Virus record (IMG/VR): IMGVR_UViG_3300033153_007436 | Span: 1 to 21,503 of that record | Origin: a virus | Strand: one strand, 5' to 3' | DNA: 21,503 nucleotides | In this document: in pieces, positions 7,293 through 14,908 of the stretch | How the letters are laid out: each line of letters opens with the position of its first letter | How positions within the stretch are numbered: position 1 is the first letter of the stretch | The notes under the pieces: model-generated | Seen by the model: the letters and a program-made list of their open reading frames with translations, nothing else | Told to the model about the DNA's origin: nothing | The model's database searches: none | Made by a program: the position numbers and the translations under genes

Positions 7293-7876
7293 AGTCCTAG
7301 TATCAGGTTAATCTCTTGGAGATGATACATGATACTCCGAGACGTACAGTAGCGTCTTCTAGCCAAGTCCTCTATGCTGTAGCCAAGCGTTATGTACTCA
7401 AACAAGAGATAGCGCTGATAGGGATTTAGAATCCTGGCATACAGTACCCACTCGTAGGAGATTGAGAAGGGGTCATCATAAACTAAATGATGTTCTTCTT
7501 CCAGTCTCCTACTTTTTAAACTAAACAAAATATTAGAATAATATAATTCAATTAACTCTATAGTATACAAATTAAAGTAATATGTTTTACGAGAACCTGA
7601 GTCTAGAGCTGCAAGAAAGCAAACTCTAACTTCATCAGACAGGTCAACAAGATTAGCATGGTCTATAATACACCCTAGCTTTTCTTTTACCCTATCATTA
7701 TCTGCTCCATGTAGGAGCTTGTAGTCTCTGTAGAATGAGTTACGAGAGAAGGTGAACTTAAGTAGTTCTAGCCCACTGAGCTTCTGGGTATCGATAAACC
7801 TCAAGCTCGACTCGCGGGTCTTCTTTGTCATAGAGTTTTTCTGATTCGATCTTGCAGATCTGTGAGTCGTCTTCAT
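7289..7876 (-). CDS. Putative DNA-binding protein with sigma-region-4-like HTH, 195 aa
   Basis: The third gene of a leftward block. The C-terminal ~55 residues ('LNPYQRYLLFEYITLGYSIE' followed by DLARRRYCTSRSIMYHLQEI) have the layout of a sigma-70 region 4 helix-turn-helix: a 'p..qr.l...y..g.s..eiA.......s...v..hl..i' pattern. The N-terminal part is basic and helical with no recognised domain. It may be a phage transcription regulator or a small sigma-like protein. The first ATG (7876) gives 195 aa and overlaps the resolvase gene by 119 bases. An ATG at 7831 would shorten both. Neither start has a strong Shine-Dalgarno site, so the N-terminus is uncertain. Confidence 0.6.
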   Translation of the reverse strand: MKTTHRSARSNQKNSMTKKTRESSLRFIDTQKLSGLELLKFTFSRNSFYRDYKLLHGADNDRVKEKLGCIIDHANLVDLSDEVRVCFLAALDSGSRKTYYFNLYTIELIELYYSNILFSLKSRRLEEEHHLVYDDPFSISYEWVLYARILNPYQRYLLFEYITLGYSIEDLARRRYCTSRSIMYHLQEINLILGL

Positions 7877-8222
7877 ATATTATTCCATTAAATGCATCAA
7901 ATTCTAGTTTACCAGCATTAGAAAGATCTTTCTTTCTTCTGGTACCCATATAGAATTTTGCTATAACCATGACGGGTCCATCGTAGGGCTCGCCTTTGTA
8001 AATTTTAGAAGCTTCTACTTCTATTTTATGTTTATACTCATTGAACTTCTTGTCCATATACATTTGGGCAAATACACGGCTACCAGATTTAACTGCTCTA
8101 GCTTTATACTGGTTCACTGGACTCAACGGTTCCCCGCTGACTTTTAATTTTGCGAGCAAACTCTTTTTGCTTTTGGTACTGTTGTTTTCTGTACTCTCTT
8201 TGCTTTTGTTTGTTGCGTGCAT
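7758..8222 (-). CDS. RusA-like Holliday junction resolvase, 154 aa
   Basis: The C-terminal 110 residues fit the RusA endodeoxyribonuclease fold. 'GEPLSPVNQYKARAV' fits the N-terminal strand and turn. 'VMVIAKFYMGTRRKKDLSNAGKLEFDAFNG' then 'IIYEDDSQICKIESEKLYD' give the family's conserved aspartates (D.sN..K...Da.nG......DD.qi). RusA enzymes cut four-way junctions and help resolve replication and recombination intermediates in many phages. I choose ATG 8222 because GGAGAGTT precedes it; a start at 8354 would add 44 residues lying wholly inside the upstream gene. Even so it overlaps the upstream nuclease ORF by 119 bases and the downstream gene by up to 119. Confidence 0.78.
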   Translation of the reverse strand: MHATNKSKESTENNSTKSKKSLLAKLKVSGEPLSPVNQYKARAVKSGSRVFAQMYMDKKFNEYKHKIEVEASKIYKGEPYDGPVMVIAKFYMGTRRKKDLSNAGKLEFDAFNGIIYEDDSQICKIESEKLYDKEDPRVELEVYRYPEAQWARTT

Positions 8223-8856
8223 AACTCTCCGAGTCTTTATATTTTTGGTACTGCTTACGCTTACGTTCAGCAGCAACTTTATTAAACTGTTTTTGTTTCT
8301 TCTTCTGTTTTTCTTTACCAGTTTCATATCCATCTTTGATATAACCGGTGCCATGACCTACTTTGTCTATCTTGCTCTTGACTAGTTCTTCAGTAAGTTC
8401 TTCACTGTAATCAACACGAACAAGATTGATACCTCGTCCTTTGCAAAGCTCTTCTTTCCGTTGATCTTTATCAACACCTCTAATAAATTCCTCCTCATCT
8501 TTATGTAGACCAGGAGTGAACTTACTGTGTTGTATACCATCAAACTCAAAGCCAAGATTATAAGGACTACCAAGACGAAAGTCTAGCCTTAGTTTTTCGC
8601 CAACATGATACTCTGGTTCTATCTTGATATTAGGAAATATTTTTGCTAGAATATCTTTTAACTTTACTCCACCAGATGATGTCTCTCTTTTGAGCTGACT
8701 CTTAAGATTTGGAGCATTCTTTTTAAGATGATAAATGATTTGACTTTTAGTATACTTACTTTCAAAATGCGAAACGAGTTCCTGTGGTGTGTAGCGCCCT
8801 GTAGCTGCAAGTATCTTTATTCTAACTGAATCTTTATCCGTAATACGATTACTCAT
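8104..8856 (-). CDS. HTH plus PD-(D/E)XK-like nuclease, 250 aa
   Basis: First gene of the leftward block. Residues 1-55 (GRYTPQELVSHFESKYTKSQ then IIYHLKKN) look like a helix-turn-helix. Residues about 80-165 look like a Vsr/DUF559-type restriction-endonuclease fold: 'LRLDFRLG', then 'NLGFEFDGIQHSKF' and 'DKDQRKEELCKGRGINLVRVDY' (a D..K...l...Gi.liRi pattern). The C-terminal ~80 residues are an extreme Lys/Gln/Arg-rich tail, likely helical and nucleic-acid binding. Candidate roles are a free-standing homing or mobility endonuclease or a DNA-processing nuclease. The last 119 bases are read in another frame as the start of the resolvase gene. Confidence 0.65.
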   Translation of the reverse strand: MSNRITDKDSVRIKILAATGRYTPQELVSHFESKYTKSQIIYHLKKNAPNLKSQLKRETSSGGVKLKDILAKIFPNIKIEPEYHVGEKLRLDFRLGSPYNLGFEFDGIQHSKFTPGLHKDEEEFIRGVDKDQRKEELCKGRGINLVRVDYSEELTEELVKSKIDKVGHGTGYIKDGYETGKEKQKKKQKQFNKVAAERKRKQYQKYKDSESYARNKQKQREYRKQQYQKQKEFARKIKSQRGTVESSEPV

Positions 8857-8891
8857 ACTTTATACTACCACTGGTGGATAGGAGAGTCAAT
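8857..8891. promoter_or_regulatory. Divergent intergenic region with small dyad
   Basis: Only 35 bases separate the divergent starts at 8856 (minus) and 8892 (plus). The gap holds TATACT (8861-8866), a possible -10 for the rightward gene whose reverse side also reads TATA-like, and the small dyad CCAC-TG-GTGG at 8868-8877, a possible operator. No clear -35 is visible on either strand. GGAGAG precedes the rightward ATG. Confidence 0.35.
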
Positions 8892-9053
8892 ATGCAAGTA
8901 GAAATCAAACTTATAAATAACTATAATTATAATAGAACCAATCTGATTAAAGGAAGATGCAGTAAGAACTTGACAATAGAAGAAGCACATGAAGTGTATC
9001 AAAAACTACTTGAGCTGCTTGACAAATTAACAAAAGAAGAAGAGGATGGCTAA
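8892..9053 (+). CDS. Small hypothetical protein, 53 aa
   Basis: A 53-residue ORF starting at ATG 8892 with AGGAGAGTCAAT upstream. It begins MQVEIKLINNYNYNRTNLIK and ends in an acidic helix (IEEAHEVYQKLLELLDKLTKEEEDG). It is the first rightward gene after the divergent region and overlaps the next gene by eight bases. No family is recognised. Confidence 0.55.
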   Translation: MQVEIKLINNYNYNRTNLIKGRCSKNLTIEEAHEVYQKLLELLDKLTKEEEDG

Positions 9054-9492
9054 ATATAAGTGGTGGAAGCATAAGAAATATAAAAGCATTTCTGTTATTG
9101 GATCAGATTTTTCAAGGTTTAGAAATTCAGAAATAGATATACAAGAATATTTAATACCAGAAAATCACATCCTTGATCATAGAATTATAGAAATAAAATG
9201 GAATGAAATACTCATAGCACAAGCATATAGATTACCAGATAACTCTATTACAATGTATCAAATGTTACAGATGAATGCTGGTGATCTTCTAAATATCAAC
9301 GGATATAATATTTACATTCCGAGAACAGGTGTATATAATATCCAGCTAATCCATAATCATTTGCGATTAGAAGCAAGAATAACAGGGGAGGAAGATAATG
9401 TTAGAGAATATCAATTTGAAGGAACGGACGCTGAACTGGCTAGGTCGGAAACAGTTTCGATCGAAAGGCAGAGGCACACTATGGGCTTCTGA
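9046..9492 (+). CDS. Hypothetical protein, 148 aa
   Basis: A 148-codon ORF starting at 9046 with AGAAGAAGAGG upstream. The first ~115 residues (MAKYKWWKHKKYKSISVIG...) are rich in Ile, Asn and Tyr with beta-type alternation and no recognised motif. The last 31 residues lie in another frame over the start of the Cas4-like gene (95-base overlap) and are probably unconstrained. The ORF could be read as a gene whose conserved part ends near 9400. Confidence 0.5.
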   Translation: MAKYKWWKHKKYKSISVIGSDFSRFRNSEIDIQEYLIPENHILDHRIIEIKWNEILIAQAYRLPDNSITMYQMLQMNAGDLLNINGYNIYIPRTGVYNIQLIHNHLRLEARITGEEDNVREYQFEGTDAELARSETVSIERQRHTMGF

Positions 9493-10345
9493 ATCTTCAG
9501 CAAAATTTATGAATCAATACGGAGAAGAAGAGGTCATAGGTAAATGCCATCGAGCAGTTTACTATAGACTCAAGGGTGTTAAGCCTACTAATCCTCCAAC
9601 AAATTCATCTCAAGTTGTCTTTTTACTTGGTCATCAAGTAGAGGCAGCAGTAACAGAAGCATGGAAACAGATGGGAATCTGGGAGAATAATTCTGTTAGA
9701 TGGGAAAACAAAGGGCTGAACTTATCTGGAGAATACGATGTCGTCTTAAGAGAAGGCGATCTATTCTATGGAGTAGAAGTTAAATCGTTCTATGGATACC
9801 ATGCCAATAAACAGATACTAGGTCACTGGTCAGGTAGAGGTAAAGCTAAAAGATTTATCGCTGGCAAACCTAAGGATGAACATTTAATGCAAGCAGTATT
9901 ATATGTCAAACAATCAGACGATGATCTTGCTGGCTTTAAACTCTTCTATGTATCAAGAGATAACTGTGATATGGCAGAGCATAATATCACGATAGATAAA
10001 GAAGATAATATTTACATTAATGGGAAAAGAGAAACAAGATTTACAGTTAAAGATATACATGAAAGATATAAAACGATGAACATGTATATTGAGAATGATC
10101 TTAAGCCCGATAGAGAATATACTCTACATCCTTCAGACGAAAGAGTAGAGGTCCTGTTCCAGAGAGGGGCACTGTCTAAGACAGCGTATGAATCTCACAC
10201 AAAAGGCAAAGAGAAGGTAAGAGACTGGCACTGTAGTTATTGTGATCATAAAGATCATTGTTGGAATGTAGATACAGGAGAAGAACCAATAGTAACTAAA
10301 GCAGAGGAGGTTGCGCCTGATGCTTTAGTGCATGGAAGTTTATAA
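9398..10345 (+). CDS. Cas4-like Fe-S PD-(D/E)XK exonuclease, 315 aa
   Basis: A 315-residue protein with the hallmarks of Cas4/RecB-type nucleases carrying an iron-sulfur cluster. It has one cysteine near the N-terminus in 'GKCHRAVYYRL' (C50) and three near the C-terminus in 'WHCSYCDHKDHC' (C279, C282, C288). Between them are the nuclease motifs: a His in 'LGHQVE' (H79), Asp in 'LSGEYDVV' (D114), E-V-K in 'YGVEVKSFYGYH' (E127, K129) and Gln in 'HLMQAVLYV' (Q165). Such enzymes process DNA ends, and phages use them in replication and recombination. The start has GGGGAGGAAGATA upstream and lies inside the preceding ORF. It is followed 16 bases later by the primase-helicase. No CRISPR array or other cas gene is present, so it is a phage replication nuclease rather than an adaptation protein. 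Confidence 0.85.
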   Translation: MLENINLKERTLNWLGRKQFRSKGRGTLWASESSAKFMNQYGEEEVIGKCHRAVYYRLKGVKPTNPPTNSSQVVFLLGHQVEAAVTEAWKQMGIWENNSVRWENKGLNLSGEYDVVLREGDLFYGVEVKSFYGYHANKQILGHWSGRGKAKRFIAGKPKDEHLMQAVLYVKQSDDDLAGFKLFYVSRDNCDMAEHNITIDKEDNIYINGKRETRFTVKDIHERYKTMNMYIENDLKPDREYTLHPSDERVEVLFQRGALSKTAYESHTKGKEKVRDWHCSYCDHKDHCWNVDTGEEPIVTKAEEVAPDALVHGSL

Positions 10346-10361
10346 ATAAGACGGGGGTCAA

Positions 10362-12812
10362 ATGTCTAGAATTAAAAATTTCGATCAAGTAATTGAGAAG
10401 ATTAAAGCACATCTCGTAGATTATCTTGAAGAAAAAGATATAAATACAAAAACAAATTTTAGTTGTATTCATCCAGATCATAATGATCAAATAGCATCAT
10501 GTGGTGTGATGAGACAATCTGATTTTCAGAAGTGGCATTGCTTTGGCTGTGGAGAATTTGGAGATATATTCGATGCGTGTGCTCACATGGAAGACAAACC
10601 AGTTAGTGGTCCAGAGTACATCAAAGAAACAGTAATGTATCTTGCAGAGAAGTACAGCATAGATGTACAAATGGAAGAGCCAACGGAAGAAGAGAAGTAT
10701 AGGATAGAAGCATTTGTTGCTTACAAGAAAGCTGCTCATTATGTTGCAGCACATCCTACTGAAAAAGCAATAACGGAGATGCAAAGACGAGAGTGGGTGC
10801 CATCAGAATGTGCGACAAGACTTATCGGATCTGTTGATTCATTTCAAAACTTTAAAACATACATGAAGGATCAGAACTTTAGCGTCTCGTTTCTTGAAAC
10901 GATAGACTTAATGAATCCTTATCTATTCAATGAGAACAATTTATTGTTCACTGTTTGCGATGAGTATGGGAGACCTTGCGGTTTTGGTGCAAGAAACTTA
11001 GACTTTGATCCTAATAATAAAGATAGTAGAAAATATATTAACTCAAAGAACTTTGGAACTGATGTTAAATGTCAGATCTATGAAAAGTCTAAAAGACTTT
11101 ATAGTATTCATCTAGCAAAGAAAGAAGTTGGTAGTATATATATAATGGAAGGCTATGGAGATGTAGAGACTGCAATCCAGAATGGATTAAGTAAAGTTGT
11201 TTGCGTTGGCGGTACAGCATTCACAGACTATCATATTATTGAGCTAGCGAAGATGGGCATTACAGACATCACTCTTTGCATGGATGGAGATGAACGAGGA
11301 CAAGCAAGCTTAAATAGAATGCTAGAGAAGTTTACTAATCATAAAGAATTTTCAATTCATGTTATAAGTATTCCAGAGAACATGGATCCGGATGATTACA
11401 TTAGAGAGTATGGGATCGAAAGATTCAGAAGTTTAAAGAGATGGACTGCTTTTGAATGGAAACTAAATAGCTATGATGATAGAATCGATACAGCTCTTAT
11501 CAGAAAAGAAGTAGTACCAATTATAGCAACAGAATCTTCTCCTATAGTTAGAGAGGAGATGGCTAATACTTTATCTGAAAGAATAGGGATCACAGTAGAG
11601 GCTATTAAAGCTGAGATAGAACAGATTCTTGATCAGTCAGAAGCTAAGAGGGCAATGGAGAGACAGGCAATTCTAAATACTCTTGCTACTGATATAAAGA
11701 TATGTCCAAATGATTGGAGACTATCAATCAATAAGGCTATGCAAAATCTAGATTCATTATCAGAGTCTTATAATGAAGACATGTTCAGTCCAATGGCTTA
11801 TCTTAAAGATCTTGAAATGATTCAAGTTAAAGAAGAAGACAGAGATAGTGTTGAGAGCACTTACGAATTTGCTGAGTGGAGAGAGTTTACAGACGCCGTT
11901 CTTGGTGATTGGATCGCAACACTCAATGTGATTGGTGGAGCTGCGAACACTGGGAAGACAGGACTCATGGCAGCAATGGCTTTACAACTAGCTAAGAGTG
12001 AAGAGAATGATTGCTTAGTTCTATTTCATACCATCGACGATACAGTCGCTCAGTTTACGACTAGACTTGTATGTCAGTATGCACAAGAGCTGATGCCAAA
12101 TATTAATCTGAACATGATTAAAAATCCTAATGGATATGCTAATGTCAGACAGATCAATAAAGCAAGACAGTATGCTTATGAAAAGGTTAAGCAACTGGTT
12201 GCACAAAATAGATTAGTCGTTAGAGGTGGTGAACAAGGTAGAGGTGCGAATACTCTAGCTTATGCACAGGAAATGATCCGATATTATAAGAAGATGTTTC
12301 CTGAGAAAAGGATTGTTTACTTTCTAGATAACTTTCATAGGCTTAGAGACTTTTCTAATATGGATGAAAGACTCAGATTCAAAGCTCTTTCTAATGCCAC
12401 GAAAGATATGGCTAAGAAAGAACAGATACCTGTGTGGGCTACGATGGAATATAATAAGGCAGGAGCATGGGATGGACGTCCTACTAACAATTCTATTTCT
12501 GAATCAGCAGCGATGGAATATGATGCTAATGTTATTATTCATATCTATAATGAGCTGCACCACAAAGATGATAAGTCAGAGCTTTATTTTGTAAGAACAG
12601 ATAATGAAGGTAGAAGATACAGGGCTCCTCGTATTGAATTAATCTTTGGCAAGAATAAGATTAACTCATTCAAGGGTAAGTTATACTTTGATTTCTATAC
12701 TGAGCAGTCGCGTTATGTGCCTGTTCCATCATCTATAGTTCAGCAAGATTTAGAAACAATACGCAAATCTAAAGAGGAAGAGAAGAAACCACGATACAGT
12801 AATGCAAGTTAA
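10362..12812 (+). CDS. Bifunctional DNA primase-helicase (DnaG/DnaB type), 816 aa
   Basis: An 816-residue fusion of primase and replicative helicase in the order seen in T7 gp4. The N-terminal CHC2-type zinc finger is 'CIHPDH' (C35, H37) with 'HCFGCGEFGD' (C60, C63). A TOPRIM domain follows at about 258-340 with 'IYIMEGYGDVETA' (E263) and 'LCMDGDERG' (D308, D310), which makes RNA primers. A linker leads to a RecA/DnaB-like ATPase with Walker A 'GGAANTGKTG' (about 525-534) and a Walker B-like strand 'RIVYFLDNFHRL' (D656). Near the end, 'KKEQIPVWATMEYNKAG' corresponds to the sensor region of DnaB helicases. The start has ACGGGGGTCAA upstream. It overlaps the next gene by 11 bases. It would unwind the fork and prime lagging strands for the split DnaE. 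Confidence 0.9.
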   Translation: MSRIKNFDQVIEKIKAHLVDYLEEKDINTKTNFSCIHPDHNDQIASCGVMRQSDFQKWHCFGCGEFGDIFDACAHMEDKPVSGPEYIKETVMYLAEKYSIDVQMEEPTEEEKYRIEAFVAYKKAAHYVAAHPTEKAITEMQRREWVPSECATRLIGSVDSFQNFKTYMKDQNFSVSFLETIDLMNPYLFNENNLLFTVCDEYGRPCGFGARNLDFDPNNKDSRKYINSKNFGTDVKCQIYEKSKRLYSIHLAKKEVGSIYIMEGYGDVETAIQNGLSKVVCVGGTAFTDYHIIELAKMGITDITLCMDGDERGQASLNRMLEKFTNHKEFSIHVISIPENMDPDDYIREYGIERFRSLKRWTAFEWKLNSYDDRIDTALIRKEVVPIIATESSPIVREEMANTLSERIGITVEAIKAEIEQILDQSEAKRAMERQAILNTLATDIKICPNDWRLSINKAMQNLDSLSESYNEDMFSPMAYLKDLEMIQVKEEDRDSVESTYEFAEWREFTDAVLGDWIATLNVIGGAANTGKTGLMAAMALQLAKSEENDCLVLFHTIDDTVAQFTTRLVCQYAQELMPNINLNMIKNPNGYANVRQINKARQYAYEKVKQLVAQNRLVVRGGEQGRGANTLAYAQEMIRYYKKMFPEKRIVYFLDNFHRLRDFSNMDERLRFKALSNATKDMAKKEQIPVWATMEYNKAGAWDGRPTNNSISESAAMEYDANVIIHIYNELHHKDDKSELYFVRTDNEGRRYRAPRIELIFGKNKINSFKGKLYFDFYTEQSRYVPVPSSIVQQDLETIRKSKEEEKKPRYSNAS

Positions 12813-13515
12813 TTTAAAAGACTTAGAACGGAAACAAATCTGTCCCATCTTATTTAGGCATGGATGGGACTACAAATCCCCCGAATCAGATCAGGATTTT
12901 TTTCGTTTTTGCATAAAAGAAATGATGGGATGGCAGCATCGTAAAGGGAGAGGTCTTAGCTATGATGTACTGTCATCTCTCATTTCTCGCCTAGCAGTAG
13001 AGAAAAAAATAGAGAGATTTAAAATCAGTGATGTACAGCTTGCATTAAAAAGCTTTACTAATTCTGGTTTATATTCTAAAATAGAGGAACTTGTCGCGAA
13101 TGTAGAGATACAAATAGGTATTGGAAAAGGGCATATAGTAAAAGATATTCTTCCTACAGTATCTAGAATCGGAGAGAAGACATGTGTTATTACTTGGAAT
13201 GATAACATTAAAAACATAGAAGACTTAAGACAATCATACCAGACAAGGTTTGCATCTGTATGGTCTTTTTATTCGTTAAATAAATACTCTGTTTTTTATA
13301 ATCTTTATTTTAATGAGAACAAAATAAAACATGTTAAGTATAAACCAAATCAATTTTATATTAGAGACTCAAGAACTTTTATTACTAAAATGGTTAATCT
13401 AGTTGGAGACGATGGACTTTACCCAGCACCACTAGAGGTTTGTAGAGAATGCAGTAGGAGAACTGAATGTCGGACAAGCAAAACGAGAACAACAAATTGG
13501 CAAAAAAGCTGGTAG
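12802..13515 (+). CDS. Putative Fe-S protein with Cas4-like cysteine layout, nuclease residues not evident, 237 aa
   Basis: A 237-residue protein. The cysteine pattern is one Cys near the N-terminus in 'QICPILFRHGWDY' (C14) and a C-terminal cluster 'CRECSRRTEC', the arrangement of the Fe-S domain of Cas4/AddB/RecB-like nucleases. In between, 'GIGKGHIVKDILPTVSRIGE' followed by 'KTCVITWNDN' resembles the 'G.iD.v....vviDyK' nuclease core. However, the expected catalytic Asp and Lys are not where they should be (N in place of K). I infer a nuclease-derived protein that has lost catalysis, perhaps a structural partner of the Cas4-like protein at 9398. It starts inside the primase-helicase gene and is probably coupled to it. 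The nuclease relationship needs a profile search to confirm. Confidence 0.5.
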   Translation: MQVNLKDLERKQICPILFRHGWDYKSPESDQDFFRFCIKEMMGWQHRKGRGLSYDVLSSLISRLAVEKKIERFKISDVQLALKSFTNSGLYSKIEELVANVEIQIGIGKGHIVKDILPTVSRIGEKTCVITWNDNIKNIEDLRQSYQTRFASVWSFYSLNKYSVFYNLYFNENKIKHVKYKPNQFYIRDSRTFITKMVNLVGDDGLYPAPLEVCRECSRRTECRTSKTRTTNWQKSW

Positions 13516-13694
13516 AGATAAACTTTGAAGATAGAAGAGATATGCAATATCTAGCAATAAAGAAATGGAATGCTGGAATAGTGACAGGCACAGAAGCTAT
13601 TGAAGAAATCTTAGATTTAGAAAAAATAATATACATAGATATAAATATACTAAGGCAAGCCAAAGGCAGAAAGCCTTCGAAGGGGAAACCATAA
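13467..13694 (+). CDS. Hypothetical protein, 75 aa
   Basis: A 75-residue basic protein (MSDKQNENNKLAKKLVEINFEDRR...). The ATG at 13467 follows TAGGAGAACTGA. It overlaps the previous gene by 49 bases in another frame and ends in TAATG, sharing one base with the next start. The Lys/Arg-rich tail (RQAKGRKPSKGKP) could bind nucleic acid. No family recognised. Confidence 0.5.
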   Translation: MSDKQNENNKLAKKLVEINFEDRRDMQYLAIKKWNAGIVTGTEAIEEILDLEKIIYIDINILRQAKGRKPSKGKP

Positions 13695-13957
13695 TGGATA
13701 AATTTATAGACAAGGTAACAGGAAAGGTAGTACTTAAAATAAACGATGATGGTACAGAAGAAATAGATAAAGAATTTTTTGATGGAGTTTTAGTAATAAC
13801 TAGAACATCAACAGAAGAAAATCATTATCATGAATTTGATCCAACAAATTTAGCAAGTGGAACAAGTGAAACTGAAGGACATAAGCATGAGATAGAAGGA
13901 AAGCTAGTGCAGCCAGCAGAGAATGGTCACACTCATGCGCTCCCAATGGGAGCATAG
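13694..13957 (+). CDS. Small protein with three HxH motifs, 87 aa
   Basis: An 87-residue acidic protein. After a strand-rich N-terminal region (MDKFIDKVTGKVVLKINDDG), it carries three evenly styled histidine pairs: 'NHYHEF', 'GHKHEI' and 'GHTHAL'. HxH pairs bind metal in phage tail spike and fibre tips (for example P2 gpV and T4 gp12). A 'GHxHxl' pattern is common in phage surface proteins, so metal binding is likely, though the role is unknown. The start overlaps the previous stop as TAATG, and the next gene starts two bases after its stop. Confidence 0.6.
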   Translation: MDKFIDKVTGKVVLKINDDGTEEIDKEFFDGVLVITRTSTEENHYHEFDPTNLASGTSETEGHKHEIEGKLVQPAENGHTHALPMGA

Positions 13958-13958
13958 T

Positions 13959-14273
13959 ATGACAAATGAATTTAAAGTATGTGCAGTATGCAAACATGCT
14001 AATCATGATCCAAGTTTAGGTGAAAGGAAAGAAGTTATTTGTATTCTTAATCCAAATAAACCTACACTAAAACAATCAGATGATATATGTTTACAGTATG
14101 TATCTAAATATAAAAAGATAAAAATCATACAAGATACTGGTATGCTGTTTGAATATGATCCTTCTACGGAATCAAGCAAAGAAGTATCATCAGAAGATTT
14201 TGAAAAAGAATACATAGAAGAACCAATAATAGAATCAAAAGAAGAGGAGACAGAGATACCATGGCAACTATAA
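13959..14273 (+). CDS. Small Cys-containing acidic protein, 104 aa
   Basis: The ATG at 13959 follows GGGAGCATAGT and gives 104 residues beginning MTNEFKVCAVCKHANHDP. A longer in-frame reading from 13923 lies inside the previous gene. The N-terminus has 'CAVCKHANHD' and later 'VICIL' and 'DICLQYV', possibly a zinc-binding knuckle made of two CxxC/C parts. The C-terminal 45 residues are very acidic (SSEDFEKEYIEEPIIESKEE). It overlaps the next gene by 13 bases. Confidence 0.55.
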   Translation: MTNEFKVCAVCKHANHDPSLGERKEVICILNPNKPTLKQSDDICLQYVSKYKKIKIIQDTGMLFEYDPSTESSKEVSSEDFEKEYIEEPIIESKEEETEIPWQL

Positions 14274-14419
14274 AATGTAAATGTGGCAACACATATTTCG
14301 CAAGAGTAATGATTAATCAATTCAAAGAACATGGTGCAAGTTTGTACATGAGCATGCATGAAGTAGAACCAGATCATGATATAAAAATATATCAGTGTCT
14401 CTGTTGTAAACTCTACTGA
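14261..14419 (+). CDS. Zinc-ribbon protein, 52 aa, possibly 5' part of a frame-broken gene
   Basis: A 52-codon ORF from ATG 14261 (upstream GGAGACAGAGATACC). It has two cysteine pairs, 'KCKCGN' near the start and 'YQCLCCKLY' at the very end, a compact zinc-ribbon pattern. It stops at TGA 14417-14419. The sequence just after continues as a coding-looking frame one base on (see the next entry), so this may be the N-terminal domain of a longer protein of about 105 residues. Whether the break is real, programmed or an assembly error cannot be told here. Confidence 0.5.
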   Translation: MATIKCKCGNTYFARVMINQFKEHGASLYMSMHEVEPDHDIKIYQCLCCKLY

Positions 14420-14582
14420 AGATGATAAAGAATTGTATACTATCATCCAAGCTGCACTTGAAGGCAAGGTTATAGAAAAGAAACCTAGACATAAATCTAA
14501 GCCATTGCATTCTGGTACCGCTGCTTTCGTTGGTGGTGACAATAGACCAGAAGATCATGGCAAATTTGTTAAGATGAATTGA
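14418..14582 (+). pseudogene. Out-of-frame continuation of the zinc-ribbon gene
   Basis: From 14385 to the TGA at 14580-14582 the +1 frame is open and reads like protein: EDDKELYTIIQAALEGKVIE, KKPRHKSKPL, then HSGTAAFVGGDNRP. It has no ATG start; only a TTG at 14433 is available. Its stop overlaps the next ATG as TGATG, a typical translational-coupling junction, and that next gene has no Shine-Dalgarno site of its own. This implies that ribosomes do arrive in this frame. A +1 shift at or before the TGA at 14417 would join it to the zinc ribbon. Confidence 0.45.
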
Positions 14583-14908
14583 TGAAACTTAAATACCCTA
14601 TATCAAAGCTAGAGTGGGAATGGTGGATAGATCATAAGTTTCCATTCATTCCAAACAAGTGGGGTATCAGTTCCAACTACTATCTTATTGGTCACGCAGA
14701 ATCTGGCTTTGACGTCTATCTAGCTTTTACTGATGAATCTAATTCTAAGGTATGGATAGAAAAAGCAAACAAGATTGCAATGCCTGGAATGATTTATTTT
14801 GAAGGACTAGAATCAATAGATGATAATGAAGAGTTTAATAAAGCACATCAATTCTTTATTGACAAAGGAATACTAGATGGAAAAGAAAATACTAGAGAAG
14901 ATATATAG
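14582..14908 (+). CDS. Hypothetical protein, 108 aa
   Basis: A 108-residue protein rich in aromatic residues (MKLKYPISKLEWEWWIDHKF, later ESGFDVYLAFTDESNSKVWI) with alternating strand-like segments. The ATG at 14582 overlaps the stop of the preceding frame (TGATG); a TTG three bases upstream is a less likely start. No family recognised. It overlaps the next gene by 32 bases. Confidence 0.55.
   Translation: MKLKYPISKLEWEWWIDHKFPFIPNKWGISSNYYLIGHAESGFDVYLAFTDESNSKVWIEKANKIAMPGMIYFEGLESIDDNEEFNKAHQFFIDKGILDGKENTREDI

Noticed and set aside
8041-8385. Rightward 114-codon hydrophobic ORF
   Set aside because: It is antisense to the lysine-rich tail and resolvase genes. Its runs of Leu, Phe and Ser are the complement of Lys/Gln/Arg codons, not a membrane protein.
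9398-10345. Cas4 as a sign of a phage CRISPR system
   Set aside because: No repeat array, spacers or other cas gene is visible. Position beside the primase-helicase fits a replication nuclease.
14003-14542. Minus-strand 179-codon ORF
   Set aside because: It lies antisense to three rightward genes with good starts and overlaps; its composition (Ser, Ile, Phe, Tyr) is that of a complement of AT-rich coding DNA.
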